Assembly: GCA_013400975.1 (NCBI GenBank)
Contig: WBMZ01015363.1
Span: 38,190-102,189, forward strand
Origin: Atrichornis clamosus
Lineage: Eukaryota; Chordata; Aves; Passeriformes; Menuridae
Length of the DNA: 64,000 nucleotides
Reading direction: 5' to 3'
Shown: positions 57,601-62,513 of the stretch, piece after piece
How positions within the stretch are numbered: position 1 is the stretch's first letter
How the letters are laid out: each line of letters starts with the position of its first letter
Translations under genes and position numbers: made by a program
Notes under the pieces: model-generated
Databases searched by the model: none
What the model saw: the letters and a program-made list of their open reading frames with translations, nothing else
What the model was told of the DNA's origin: nothing

Positions 57601-58038
57601 TGACATGTTTGGTTTTTTCCGTTCTTTGAAACTAGAATTGTTTGCATGACTTTTCCCTAGTGTGTGTGTGTGTGTGAGTGTGTGTGTGTTTGTTTTATAA
57701 AATATCTATGGCACTATTGGCACCGAACCTTCCAGGTAAAATGAGCAGCATTTCTAGACTGCTCAGCCAGGTAATGGACTGTTCCAAGTGAGAGGGTTTA
57801 TATCCATACTCGGCCACCTTGCAGGTTGTCAGTGAGACCTTGGATGGAGCTAGAGAGCTCCTGCCTTTGGGCCGTCTGGTTGTATTTTGAGGGAAGCCTT
57901 ACCCTCAATGGTTAAACACTGTTAAAGGAACCTTTATGTGTTCTTATAATAGATTTGTCTTTTTATTTCTTGCTGTAGATTTGGCCTGGCACCTGGGCAC
58001 CTCACATTGGAAACATGCATCTCAAGTACGTCAACTGA
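578..58038 (+). CDS. ANKHD1: ANKHD1 (MASK1), 3' part of gene, 30 coding exons, 5' end outside window
   Basis: Multiple ankyrin repeat and KH-domain scaffold protein. Family knowledge: the Drosophila homologue Mask works with Yorkie/YAP in Hippo signalling and in receptor tyrosine kinase signalling. Seen here: joined exons give an uninterrupted frame of about 2,220 residues ending at TGA 58036-58038. In order they encode the end of the first ankyrin block (578-14425), a coiled coil and Gln-rich linker (23495-24238), a second ankyrin block (31370-38500), a basic Lys/Glu coiled coil (38858-40167), a KH domain (46805-47400) and a Ser/Thr/Pro tail ending HLKYVN. Every intron placed is GT-AG and phases match at all junctions. 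EIF4EBP3 and SRA1 downstream identify ANKHD1 rather than the paralogue ANKRD17. The N-terminal exons are upstream of the window. No frameshift or premature stop was seen. Confidence 0.95.
673..3051. other. ANKHD1 intron, no recognisable content
   Basis: AT-rich intron. Short open frames on both strands have no coding character or similarity that I recognise. Confidence 0.7.
3052..3289 (+). CDS. ANKHD1: ANKHD1 exon: ankyrin repeats
   Basis: Encodes about three repeats, with helix motifs DGHVEVARLLLDSGA, SPLTLAACGGHVELAALL and TPLMEAAREGHEEMVALL. Acceptor tttgcag, donor caag|gtgaga. Phase 0 in, phase 1 out, splitting a Gly codon. Confidence 0.95.
3508..3699 (+). CDS. ANKHD1: ANKHD1 exon: ankyrin repeats
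   Basis: Encodes ANINAQTEE, ETALTLACCGGFSEVADFL and STPLMEAAQEGHLELVKYLL. Acceptor ttcccag, donor gcag|gtacgt. Phase 1 on both sides. The 218-nt intron before it is the second shortest in the ankyrin part. Confidence 0.95.
4982..5017. repeat. 18-bp tandem duplication
   Basis: tttttaccatgagagcaa is followed at once by the same 18-mer with one change (g for a), 124 nt before the exon at 5142. Confidence 0.85.
5142..5251 (+). CDS. ANKHD1: ANKHD1 exon: ankyrin repeat
   Basis: Encodes ANVHATTATGDTALTYACEN and HTDVADVLLQAGADL. Acceptor tttgtag, donor ctg|gtaagg, leaving in phase 0. This suits either the 60-nt mini-exon at 9500 or a direct join to 13292. Confidence 0.95.
5252..9499. other. ANKHD1 intron
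   Basis: Holds the CR1 fragment at 6958. Otherwise AT-rich with no recognisable gene or RNA. Confidence 0.7.
6958..7063 (+). repeat. CR1 LINE 3' end fragment
   Basis: Sense-orientation end of a CR1 element: caacctggtctagtggaagg, then the usual tgtccatgtcaggg and aaccattctgtgat end. About 105 nt, in the ANKHD1 intron between 5251 and 9500. Confidence 0.85.
9500..9559 (+). CDS. ANKHD1: ANKHD1 60-nt mini-exon with possible readthrough terminus
   Basis: A strong polypyrimidine acceptor (ttccttccgcag) and a good donor (catcag|gtgagg) enclose exactly 20 codons beginning DKQEDLKKTILEGI and ending PGKHQ. Both flanks are phase 0, so it can be included or skipped without a frame change. It matches my recollection of a human ANKHD1 segment (DKQEDMKTILEGIDPAKHQ) that is absent from ANKRD17. 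If the donor is not used, the frame continues 16 codons (VRLAFDACELQPQDTC) to TAA at 9608-9610. This resembles the end of a short human isoform. Splicing use here is inferred. Confidence 0.82.
9560..13291. other. ANKHD1 intron
   Basis: Follows the mini-exon. Apart from the possible short-isoform terminus (to 9610) and the candidate poly(A) signal at 10790, nothing is recognisable. Confidence 0.65.
10790..10795 (+). terminator. Candidate intronic poly(A) signal for the short ANKHD1 isoform
   Basis: AATAAA about 1.2 kb after the in-frame stop at 9610. It could end a transcript that reads through the 9559 donor. Such hexamers are common by chance in AT-rich introns, so this is weak. Confidence 0.2.
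13292..13379 (+). CDS. ANKHD1: ANKHD1 exon: ankyrin repeat
   Basis: Encodes EHESEGGRTPLMKAARAG and CTVQFLISKG. Acceptor ttttctag, donor aaag|gtaaaa. Phase 0 in, phase 1 out. Confidence 0.95.
14000..14127 (+). CDS. ANKHD1: ANKHD1 exon: ankyrin repeat
   Basis: Encodes ANVNRATANNDHTVVSLA and LAVVELLLAHGADPTHRLK. Acceptor cctttctag, donor caag|gtattc. Phase 1 in, phase 0 out. Confidence 0.95.
14282..14425 (+). CDS. ANKHD1: ANKHD1 exon: last repeat of first ankyrin block
   Basis: Encodes DGSTMLIEAAKGGHTNVV, SYLLDYPNNVLS and a Pro/Gln-rich stretch (PPSQDQSQ) that leaves the ankyrin solenoid. Acceptor cacttcag, donor tcag|gtaagg. Phase 0 on both sides, 48 codons. Confidence 0.95.
15086..15188 (+). 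CDS. ANKHD1: ANKHD1 exon: linker after first ankyrin block
   Basis: Encodes VPRVPVHTLAMVVPPQEPDR and ENSPPLLGVVK, a proline-rich linker. Acceptor tcttttcag, donor aaag|gtcagt. Phase 0 in, phase 1 out. Confidence 0.93.
15189..23494. other. ANKHD1 8.3-kb intron, longest in the window
   Basis: No exon, repeat family or RNA gene recognised. A short more GC-rich stretch lies at 17450-17900. The open frame at 22918-23355 has no recognisable similarity. Confidence 0.6.
23495..24238 (+). CDS. ANKHD1: ANKHD1 exon: coiled coil and Gln-rich linker between ankyrin blocks
   Basis: A 744-nt exon. The N-terminal part is acidic-basic and heptad-like (KLNELGQRISAIEKAQLK, EELKKNREEQVQKKKKI, QKVERQLQMKTQQQF), a predicted coiled coil. 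The rest is Gln/Ser/Pro-rich and ends QTLTDTLDDLIA. Acceptor gtgcttag, donor gcag|gtgggt. Phase 1 on both sides. No frameshift. Confidence 0.95.
24239..31073. other. ANKHD1 6.8-kb intron
   Basis: Contains the 450-nt CR1 fragment. Nothing else recognisable. Confidence 0.65.
26580..27026 (+). repeat. CR1 LINE fragment, about 450 nt of the 3' region
   Basis: Sense CR1 with the familiar blocks ggctggagcccctctgct, agcttggagaagagaagg, cttcccactgacagagggca and ccttccaacccaaaccatgc. It is the longest repeat in the window and has no intact ORF. It lies in the 6.8-kb intron after the coiled-coil exon. Confidence 0.9.
31074..31219 (+). CDS. ANKHD1: ANKHD1 exon: Ser/Thr/Pro linker before second ankyrin block
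   Basis: Encodes VNSRVPSGSTSSSHTTESP and ends YPSVDIDAH. Acceptor tttttcag, donor ccat|gtgagt. Phase 1 in, phase 0 out. Confidence 0.93.
31370..31481 (+). CDS. ANKHD1: ANKHD1 exon: first repeat of second ankyrin block
   Basis: Encodes ESNHDTALTLACAGGHEELV and SVLIARGANIEHRDKK. The acceptor is a weak-looking atgaag, 150 nt after the previous exon, but phase and similarity fix it. Donor gaagg|gtaagt. Confidence 0.94.
32252..32397 (+). CDS. ANKHD1: ANKHD1 exon: ankyrin repeats, second block
   Basis: Encodes GFTPLILAATAGHVGVVEIL and DTPLSLACSGGRQE. Acceptor gttaatag, donor ggag|gtacag. Phase 1 in, phase 0 out. Confidence 0.95.
33834..33976 (+). CDS. ANKHD1: ANKHD1 exon: ankyrin repeats, second block
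   Basis: Encodes VVDLLLARGANKEHR and YTPLSLAASGGYVNIIKILL. Acceptor tcttttcag, donor ccag|gtaatg. Phase 0 in, phase 2 out, splitting an Arg codon. Confidence 0.95.
34797..35010 (+). CDS. ANKHD1: ANKHD1 exon: ankyrin repeats, second block
   Basis: Encodes two full repeats: SPLMLAAMNGHVPAVKLLL and TALTLACFQGRAEVVSLLL, ending NVEHRAK. Acceptor ttcccttag, donor aaag|gtaagt. Phase 2 in, phase 0 out. Confidence 0.95.
35990..36085. repeat. G/T-rich low-complexity tract
   Basis: About 95 nt almost free of A and C on the + strand, with repeated GGG and TTT runs, ending about 145 nt before the 36229 exon. It explains the Pro/Lys/Asn-rich minus-strand open frame there. Confidence 0.8.
36229..36404 (+). 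CDS. ANKHD1: ANKHD1 exon: ankyrin repeats, second block
   Basis: Encodes TGLTPLMEAASGGYAEVGRV and TALTIAADKGHYKFCELL. Acceptor ttgcacag, donor accg|gtaaat. Phase 0 in, phase 2 out. Confidence 0.95.
36427..36551 (+). repeat. CR1 LINE 3' end fragment
   Basis: Sense CR1 tail with gagcaacctgatcctgtggg, an internally shortened middle, and tttaaggtcccttccaaccc. It begins just 22 nt after the donor of the 36229-36404 exon. Confidence 0.85.
37217..37379 (+). CDS. ANKHD1: ANKHD1 exon: ankyrin repeats, second block
   Basis: Encodes GAHIDVRNKKGNTPLWLAAN, YDVVQLLVQAGADVDAADN and ITPLMSAFRK. Acceptor tttctag, donor caag|gtagga. Phase 2 in, phase 0 out. Confidence 0.95.
38468..38563 (+). CDS. ANKHD1: ANKHD1 exon: end of second ankyrin block
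   Basis: Encodes GHVKVVQFLVKEVNQFP and CMRYIATITDK. Acceptor tgttctag, donor caag|gtgagt. 32 codons, phase 0 on both sides. Confidence 0.94.
38858..38974 (+). CDS. ANKHD1: ANKHD1 exon: helical/coiled coil segment
   Basis: Encodes DLLKKCHQCVETIVKAKDQQ and ANKNATILLKELDLEK, a charged helical stretch after the ankyrin solenoid. Acceptor gtttcag, donor aaaa|gtgagt. 39 codons, phase 0 on both sides. Confidence 0.93.
39993..40167 (+). CDS. ANKHD1: ANKHD1 exon: Lys/Glu-rich basic-acidic coiled coil
   Basis: Encodes SREESRKQALAAKREKRK, a long Lys/Arg run and then an acidic stretch with DDDEEENDDE. The basic run could act as a nuclear signal or bind RNA (inference). The coding strand is almost all purine from 40021 to 40165. 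Acceptor tacatag, donor gaag|gtaaag. Phase 0 in, phase 1 out. Confidence 0.93.
40517..40970 (+). CDS. ANKHD1: ANKHD1 exon: Thr-rich and Ser-rich linker before KH domain
   Basis: Encodes VEQEVPIEPPS, a Thr run, FGKKRANVVTTPSTNRKNKK, SDSDNLDSTDCNSESSSGG and ends KTSTSASKTPTR. Probably disordered, with basic patches. Acceptor tctttcag, donor cgag|gtgaga. Phase 1 in, phase 2 out. Confidence 0.94.
41415..41492 (+). CDS. ANKHD1: ANKHD1 predicted 78-nt cassette exon
   Basis: Acceptor tcttttaag and donor ccagag|gtgaga enclose 78 nt that enter and leave in phase 2. The exon inserts 26 open codons (REEVDDSEHFTCQVDGQFD and TLSSQR) before RLDGEG. Skipping also keeps the frame. The composition looks coding. 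I do not firmly recall the segment from human ANKHD1, so it may be constitutive, alternative or a chance match. RNA data would settle it. Confidence 0.6.
43636..43782 (+). CDS. ANKHD1: ANKHD1 exon: pre-KH linker
   Basis: Encodes LDGEGHSNSLSTAYKAVSLP, NVKLNLTSPKRGQKR and EEGWKEVVR, a conserved approach to the KH domain. Acceptor ttcccag, donor gaag|gtaaag. Phase 2 on both sides. Confidence 0.94.
44138..44156. repeat. (GAGGA)n short purine repeat
   Basis: A few GAGGA/GGAGA units in the intron before the KH exons. Confidence 0.6.
46805..46954 (+). CDS. ANKHD1: ANKHD1 exon: KH domain, first half with GXXG loop
   Basis: Encodes KKLSVPASVVSRIMGRGG, CNITAIQDVTGAHIDVDKQ and KNGERMITI. IMGRGGCNI is the nucleic-acid-gripping GXXG loop (GRGG) of a type I KH fold, fully intact. 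Acceptor gatatag, donor taag|gtacag. Phase 2 on both sides. Confidence 0.96.
47259..48874 (+). CDS. ANKHD1: ANKHD1 largest exon: end of KH domain and Ser/Thr/Pro-rich tail
   Basis: A 1,616-nt exon. It begins GGTESTRYAVQLINALIQ, the last helix of the KH domain. It then encodes a long low-complexity tail rich in Ser, Thr, Pro, Ala and Gln, with conserved islands such as RSSFPVSLPLAYSHPHFALL, MAQFGGTFSPSPNTWGPFPV and TLFNHFSSLFDSNQVPANQ. Acceptor taatctag, donor gtag|gtaagt. Phase 2 in, phase 1 out. No internal stop. Confidence 0.96.
48875..53743. other. ANKHD1 4.9-kb intron
   Basis: No repeat family recognised. It contains the two longest non-genic open frames of the ANKHD1 part, both on the minus strand (51243-51908 and 52223-52966), without recognisable domains. 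Confidence 0.6.
53744..53923 (+). CDS. ANKHD1: ANKHD1 exon: C-terminal tail
   Basis: Encodes LPSLDPSNSSTTSSSG, ARVYLQGPAPVGTPSFNRQH and FSPHPWTSATNS. Acceptor tttcag, donor tcat|gtagga. Phase 1 on both sides. Confidence 0.93.
54297..54326. repeat. T-rich simple repeat
   Basis: Runs of T broken by single C bases, in the intron before the tandem-acceptor exon. It could be an old poly(A) tail on the minus strand, but no attached element is recognisable. Confidence 0.8.
55008..55259 (+). CDS. ANKHD1: ANKHD1 exon: C-terminal tail with tandem acceptor
   Basis: Encodes ESPIPSVSSGSSSPLSAASA, GTERLARIRQGGSVTP and GHSGIWSFGVNSVS. The acceptor is a CAGCAG tandem, so the exon can begin at 55005 or 55008. 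The junction then reads Ser-Gly-Glu or Cys-Glu with the frame kept. Donor tctg|gtaagt. Phase 1 out. Confidence 0.92.
56235..56410 (+). CDS. ANKHD1: ANKHD1 exon: C-terminal tail
   Basis: Encodes GLSGWSQPVMGSHPMHQQLS and APSNIFHQPMPNSFVDFSK. Acceptor tttccag, donor taaa|gtaagt. Phase 1 in, phase 0 out. Confidence 0.93.
57361..57525 (+). CDS. ANKHD1: ANKHD1 penultimate exon, donor for readthrough
   Basis: Encodes GLPISMYGGTLIPSHPQLAD, LHTPDPAWNPMIKVV and STECTDAQQ. 55 codons, phase 0 on both sides. Acceptor cccctcag, donor gcag|gtagcg. In mammals the ANKHD1-EIF4EBP3 readthrough skips the last ANKHD1 exon. From this phase-0 donor the join to 61081 enters the alternative frame of the 4E-BP3 exons. 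Confidence 0.93.
57659..57692. repeat. (TG)n microsatellite
   Basis: About 15 TG units interrupted by one GA, in the last ANKHD1 intron, 134 nt after the penultimate exon's donor. Confidence 0.9.
57979..58038 (+). CDS. ANKHD1: ANKHD1 last coding exon
   Basis: Encodes IWPGTWAPHIGNMHLKYVN and TGA, the conserved end of the protein. Acceptor ttgctgtag. The 3' UTR follows. Confidence 0.95.
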   Translation: MWPGTWAPHIGNMHLKYVN

Positions 58039-58480
58039 TTTAAGGGGGTCTGTCCTTTTTTAGCCTGGTTTGGGAATCTTTATGACCTTGAAGAACCCTG
58101 GGGATTTTTTTCATGTGCCTAACTAAGCGATTTTCTGTGGGCTGTAACATTGGAATCTTGATTGCCCGTTGTATAAGAACAAATTGACTTACCTATATAA
58201 ACTGATTCTGTTCTTCAGTTAGTTTAGCCATTTCAAACTTAAAAATCAGACAAAACTAGTGCTTTTGGCTAAACACTACTGAATGCTCCTTGTATGCAGC
58301 AGAGAACTAGCTGATGACATGATTTCAACCTTTTAGGGTGGTAAATACCTGTATAATTGTTTACAGACTTAAAAGGAAAAGCTGAGTAAATTTCATGTCG
58401 TATAGTGGCTCTACTTTATGTAGCCTGTATTAATGTGAAATATTTACCTGAATACTCAATAAAAGGCAAACAGCATTTAT
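58039..58480 (+). other. ANKHD1: ANKHD1 3' UTR
   Basis: Untranslated sequence from the stop codon to about 20 nt after the AATAAA at 58458. The cleavage site is inferred. Longer 3' ends cannot be excluded. Confidence 0.65.
58458..58463 (+). terminator. ANKHD1: ANKHD1 poly(A) signal
   Basis: Canonical AATAAA 420 nt after the stop codon, followed by a TG-rich stretch (ggttgtgtgtgag) at 58482-58494 that fits a downstream element. Confidence 0.7.
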
Positions 58481-59366
58481 AGGTTGTGTGTGAGAATTTT
58501 GGAAAGGGCTGTATGTTGTTGTTCTCAGTAGCTGCTGCTGTGCCTGGTGACGCATCTCCCCAGGGTCACGTACTGAGCACGTGGGTGCAGTCAGGGTTTG
58601 GGAGGGTTTGGAGCCATAGATGTCTGCAGAGTCCTTCCTCCTGCCAGTTGTGAGCCTTTTATTGGTGTGAACCTGCTTCTGTGTTAGTTTTTTCCTTCTG
58701 GATAAGTTCTGCTGCTTTTGGCACTCTTTTGGCAGGTTTTGCTCAGGGCTGCAAGTAAGGGCTGACAACAGTGATAGATAAATATAGGGTTCTTTCACCT
58801 GCCCAGAAGCAGATCTTAGGAAAGTGCTTCCCACTAGAGGAAAATGTAATAGATTCAACTCCAAGCTTCCTGTAATGCTGTAAATCTGCTAAGAGCTCCT
58901 CAAGTCCTTTCCATGAGGAAGAAGAGGATTTTTGCACACTGCTTAAGATGAATATTAATTCCTGACCCAGTTCTCTACTTTCTGCACTTGTGCTGTGCTT
59001 ATTTCTGCTTTTGCTCTAAGGCAATGCAGTAACTACACAGAATGTTGGATCCATTCCTTAAGCAGGGAACTCCAGTGCACATAGTGTCTAATGTAATAGA
59101 CCAGTCTCAAACCATGTGGAGACTTCACCTTCCTCCACCATATCCAGACAAATCCTTACATGCAGCAGCAGAGTTTCACCAGGAAAAGCATGAGGAAGTC
59201 CTGAAAACCCAAAGCGCACAAGCAGGCTCTGAGTACCACAGGCAAATCAACCTCAGAAGCACTGCTGGATGGTACATTCAGATATTTTTCCTGATATTTC
59301 AGGAAGAAATGCAAAAAAAAGTGAACTGCTGCTGCCTCCCTGGTAGTACAAACACCAAAGGAGAAA
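58481..59366. other. Intergenic, ANKHD1 to EIF4EBP3
   Basis: No gene or repeat recognised. The mammalian-type readthrough transcript would cross this stretch as intron. Confidence 0.6.
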
Positions 59367-59453
59367 CACAGAATCAGTCTCACAGAAAGGTTTGTGTTTG
59401 AAGGGGCCTTAAAGATCACCCAGTCCAACTCCCTGCCACGGGCAGAGGACATG
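59367..59453 (-). repeat. CR1 LINE 3' end fragment, antisense, upstream of EIF4EBP3 exon 1
   Basis: On the + strand it reads gaaggggccttaaagatcac and ccagtccaactccctgccac, the reverse complement of a CR1 3' end. It ends about 115 nt before the ancestral 4E-BP3 start position. Confidence 0.8.
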
Positions 59454-59568
59454 TGTTAGCAGCAATTTTGTTGAAAACAAGCTGTTACGCTGCAGTACGT
59501 GTGTGTTCTCTCGGGGTGAGGTGCAGGGGAGGGGTGGGGTGCCCACTTCTCTGGGCTCCTTGGCTGCA

Positions 59569-59675
59569 GCAAGCACTGCCACCTCCTTCTGCCCCATCCC
59601 AGGGAGCCACTGTCTCCCCATCTCAGAGGGCTACAGCTACAGGACGGGTGGCAGTCTACTCCATCACACTGGGGG
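59569..59675 (+). pseudogene. EIF4EBP3: EIF4EBP3 exon 1 remnant, apparently non-functional
   Basis: Translation resembles the 4E-BP3 N-terminus: STATSFCPIPG against human STSTSCPIPGG, a later LP, then GYSYRTGGSLL against CYSTTPGGTLY. The expected start codon is GCA, and this frame has no upstream ATG after the preceding stop. Near 59655 the similarity moves to another frame (VYSITLGG against LYATTPGG), which suggests a net 2-nt loss. The only phase-compatible donor after the G run is gggg|gcaaga, a poor GC donor. Each point could be an assembly error in GC-rich DNA. Together they suggest decay of the stand-alone first exon. An unrecognised alternative first exon is possible. Confidence 0.5.
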
Positions 59676-61080
59676 GCAAGACCCAGCATGGGGATGGGGC
59701 TATCCCTGGACTACTCTCAGCCACCCAAGCCCTGCTCTTGCTGGAGGTCCCTTGCACGGCTCTTCCTTGCACAGCTCTGTCCTTGGGGACATGGGCACCT
59801 GCTCAGGGCACCAGATCCAGGCAGGCCCGTGGGGCAGTGGCTGCCCTGGCAGTCGCTAAAGTGGAAAAAGGAACTCCAAAACTTTGTAGGAAGATCCTAC
59901 TCGAAGTTCAGGCCATCATTGCCCTGTGGTTACAGGGCCTGGTGCTTTTGGGGAGTGGGCTGGTGGCAGTGCCAGGGGGCTGGTGAGTGCAGCACTGGTT
60001 CCTCAGGGCAGGCTGGCTGGATCAGGTGGAGGTGCAGGGGTAACACAAGAGTTGATGCCCACCCAAGTTCACCAGCCTTGGGAGGCAGGGCTACCCCCAG
60101 GGCTCCCACAGGCCTGCCCTCCTGTCCCCTTCCAAGTCCCTGCCAAAGCCCCTGGGTCAGCCATTGAGCACGTCCTTTTCTTTCCTCTCTGTCCTCAGGG
60201 AAGCGCATGAGGGTACCTCATCCCTGAGCAGGGCATGCTTGGGTCGAGCCACAGGTGCCCACCCTCTTGGCACTGGCTCCATCGTGTGCCATCAGTTAAG
60301 CTTCTGTGGGGTGGGGGAGCCCAACCTGATGCTGCACAGCTGTAGCAGGCGTGAGCTGTGCAACATGTTTGTGGTGCCGAGCAGGAGCTCTGGGCTCCCT
60401 GGCACCTCAGGCAGCAGCTCTGGGCTCCCTGAAACCCTGGACTCCACCTGCGGCCAGAGCCTGGCAGGGCAGGGCCACAGACGTGACACACAAGCTGGTG
60501 CAACCTCGGGCCTTGCTGGCATGCAGCTGGGGCAGGGGGAGGAGGCAGTGCCCAGGTGGGCACTGTACACCAGGCAGGCTGGAGGAGGAGGTGTCCCATC
60601 GAACCCCGCTGTTGCCCTTGCGCACGGAGCAGCAGGTAGCTGGCTGAGATATTGCCAACGGGTCCCCAGGGTGCCCCTGTGGGACACCCAGCCTTTGCCG
60701 ACACTGGATAGGGCGCTACACAGAGCTGCTGCTGCCTGGCTGCCAGGCTTGGGCCTCACTGTGTGCCCCAGGGCTGGCCCTTCCCTCCAGGCAGCACAGA
60801 AGTGACCACTTGGCCACCATGAGGCAGTCTCGTGGAGGCTGGACCCCTGTGCTGTGCCCTGCAGGGCTTCAGGAGCCTCACGGGGAGAAATCGTGGGGAA
60901 GAGCTGCTGGGCAGGATAGGTATCATGGGCTGCCTCGTGGGAAGCTCCATGGTGGCTCCAGAGCCAGATGTGTGCCCAGGCCATGTCCAAGCACTGGGTC
61001 CCACCTCCTGCTCCGGGCTGTGGTGCTTAAGGACAGGGGTGGCCAGGACCAGCAGTGCTTGACACTCCTGCTTTTGGCAG
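59676..61080. other. EIF4EBP3 intron 1 region, GC-rich
   Basis: High GC gives several long open frames on both strands (for example 60164-60805 + and 60292-60990 -), with no recognisable similarity and much overlap. I read them as composition effects. A 30-nt-period duplication of agctctgggctccct lies at 60386-60430. Confidence 0.6.
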
Positions 61081-61254
61081 GTACCCGCATCATCTGCGAC
61101 CGCAAGTTCCTGCTGGAGTGCAAGAATTCACCCGCAGCCAGGACCCCTCCCTGCTGCCTGCCCCAGACCCCCGATGTCACATCCCTGGCCCAGTCCAGCC
61201 TCGTCAAGCTGGAGGAGCTCAAGGAGCAGAATGAGAGCGAAGAGGCCATGCCAG
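61081..61254 (+). CDS. EIF4EBP3: EIF4EBP3 exon 2, dual-frame exon
   Basis: In the 4E-BP3 frame (phase 1 entry) it reads [36 protein letters not shown] and [15 protein letters not shown]. 4E-BPs bind eIF4E through YXXXXL-phi and block cap-dependent translation until mTOR phosphorylates them. Here the Tyr is Cys (tgc), while Leu-Leu and the Ser-Pro and Thr-Pro sites remain. The second contact motif (IPGVT in relatives) is TPDVT. In phase 0 the exon is also open for 58 codons ([20 protein letters not shown] onward), the frame the ANKHD1 readthrough would use. Acceptor tttggcag, donor ccag|gtgagc. Length 174 nt. Confidence 0.9.
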
Positions 61255-61415
61255 GTGAGCAGCCCAGGCACATGGCCCTGGCCCATGGACCACCTGCCTG
61301 GGGCACAGGGCAAGGAGATCCCAACCTAGCCCCAGTTCCTGCCCCCTTTGCCTGTCCATGTCTCCCAAGTCACTCTGTCCTAACCCTGGCCCTGTATCCT
61401 TCCATGCCCTTGCAG

Positions 61416-61444
61416 ATCAAGACCAGTTTGAGATGGACATCTGA
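61416..61444 (+). CDS. EIF4EBP3: EIF4EBP3 exon 3, 4E-BP3 frame, TOS motif
   Basis: Encodes the end DQDQFEMDI and TGA (61442-61444). FEMDI is the TOS motif by which 4E-BPs are recruited to mTORC1 through Raptor; it is intact. Acceptor cccttgcag; phase 1 entry from exon 2. Confidence 0.9.
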
Positions 61445-61559
61445 GTTTCCAGCTCCCTGTCTCCAGGCCATGGCTGGGCCTGTTCCTGGGCCTCGTGGAG
61501 GTGCTGGCACCGTGACCAGCTGGCTGCAGCCCTCTCTGATGCTGGGGATGGACAGGTGA
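61416..61559 (+). CDS. ANKHD1-EIF4EBP3: ANKHD1-EIF4EBP3 readthrough tail, alternative frame of exon 3
   Basis: Read in phase 0 after exon 2, the same exon continues past the 4E-BP3 stop as [20 protein letters not shown] onward to [15 protein letters not shown] and TGA 61557-61559. With the 58 codons of exon 2 this gives a 105-residue tail for the fusion protein. In mammals a MASK-4E-BP3 fusion using an alternative reading frame has been described. That this bird makes it is inferred from phase and openness alone. Confidence 0.6.
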   Translation: MKTSLRWTSEFPAPCLQAMAGPVPGPRGGAGTVTSWLQPSLMLGMDR

Positions 61560-61616
61560 CACCTCAGGCTCTAGCACAAGTGGCTGGTGCAATTGCCTAG
61601 GAGCTCATGCTTGATC

Positions 61617-61622
61617 AATAAA
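61617..61622 (+). terminator. EIF4EBP3: EIF4EBP3 / readthrough poly(A) signal
   Basis: AATAAA 172 nt after the 4E-BP3 stop and 57 nt after the alternative-frame stop, followed by a TG-rich stretch (ctggtgcgtgtctctct). Confidence 0.8.
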
Positions 61623-62334
61623 CACCGTGAAACCCCTGTGCTGACCTGGTGCGTGTCTCTCTCAGGGCTCAGCAGGGTCCTCACACCCCCTGGAAGGGGA
61701 GGGGAAGAGCACCAGGAAGGTGCAGAGTGTGACACTGCAGGTGGGGGGTGGTCAAGGCCTGGGGGTCTGTTCTCAGCTGTGGTGGAGGCAGCTGGTGAGG
61801 CCGTCCTGTGTGTGTGGGGAACAGCACAGTTAACATTTGAGTGGGAATTGTCTGTCCCTGGACCTCCGTCTCTGAGGTCATCCAGGTCTCTTGGATCCCA
61901 GACTCAGGTCTGAACTGTGCCAGGAGGGCAGAGGCCCAGATGGGAGCAGGGTCGGGGGCTGCAGCACAAATCCTAGTCATGCCAGGGGCTTGTCAACACG
62001 TCAGTCTTGCAGCCAGCCTGGACCCCTCCTGCAGCAGGGGTGGGCTCTGGGGCTGCTGCAGGGCCCCTACTGCCAGATACGAGGCCAGAGGAGCCAGGCT
62101 TTGCTAGCCAGTGCAGTAGGGACATGCAGTGCTGCCTGCTCCAGCCAGGTGCTGCTAATTCTTCCCTTCATGTCCTGTTGGCTGGGAGCACCCTGCCAAA
62201 GCCAGAGCCCCTTGGCCAAGCCTGCTGAAGCAGCCATGGCCTCACCGAGCAATCCCACCACCTGCTGACCCTGGGAGACCCAGGGAGGTGCCAGAACCCT
62301 CAGGCAGACTGTGGCAGGGGGCAAGTTGGTGCTG
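61623..62334. other. Convergent intergenic region, EIF4EBP3 to SRA1
   Basis: About 700 nt between the two poly(A) signals. Nothing recognised. Confidence 0.65.
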
Positions 62335-62340
62335 TTTATT
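62335..62340 (-). terminator. SRA1: SRA1 poly(A) signal
   Basis: AATAAA on the minus strand (tttatt on +), 173 nt beyond the SRA1 stop codon. SRA1 and EIF4EBP3 therefore converge with about 700 nt between their poly(A) signals. Confidence 0.8.
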
Positions 62341-62513
62341 AAACATAATGAATCACCACTAAAATGTCGCAGTGGTTAAAATCCCCTTTTCCTGGACGAG
62401 GCTTGGGAGGCAGAGGGAGTGCCCAGCCTCTCTCCGGCAGCTGGGGCCCTGCTCCTACTGGGGGCCCTGAGCAGGGGCTGCCCCGCTCACAGTCCACAGC
62501 CCCATTCCTGGTG

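Noticed and set aside
578..58038. Identification as ANKRD17, the close paralogue
   Set aside because: The EIF4EBP3 and SRA1 neighbours, and the DKQED mini-exon, point to ANKHD1.
60386..60430. Two copies of agctctgggctccct at 30-nt spacing
   Set aside because: Only two copies in GC-rich DNA; too little to call a minisatellite.
60164..60990. Overlapping open frames of 213 (+) and 232 (-) codons in the EIF4EBP3 intron
   Set aside because: GC-rich DNA lowers stop frequency; frames overlap on both strands and show no recognisable domain or splice logic.
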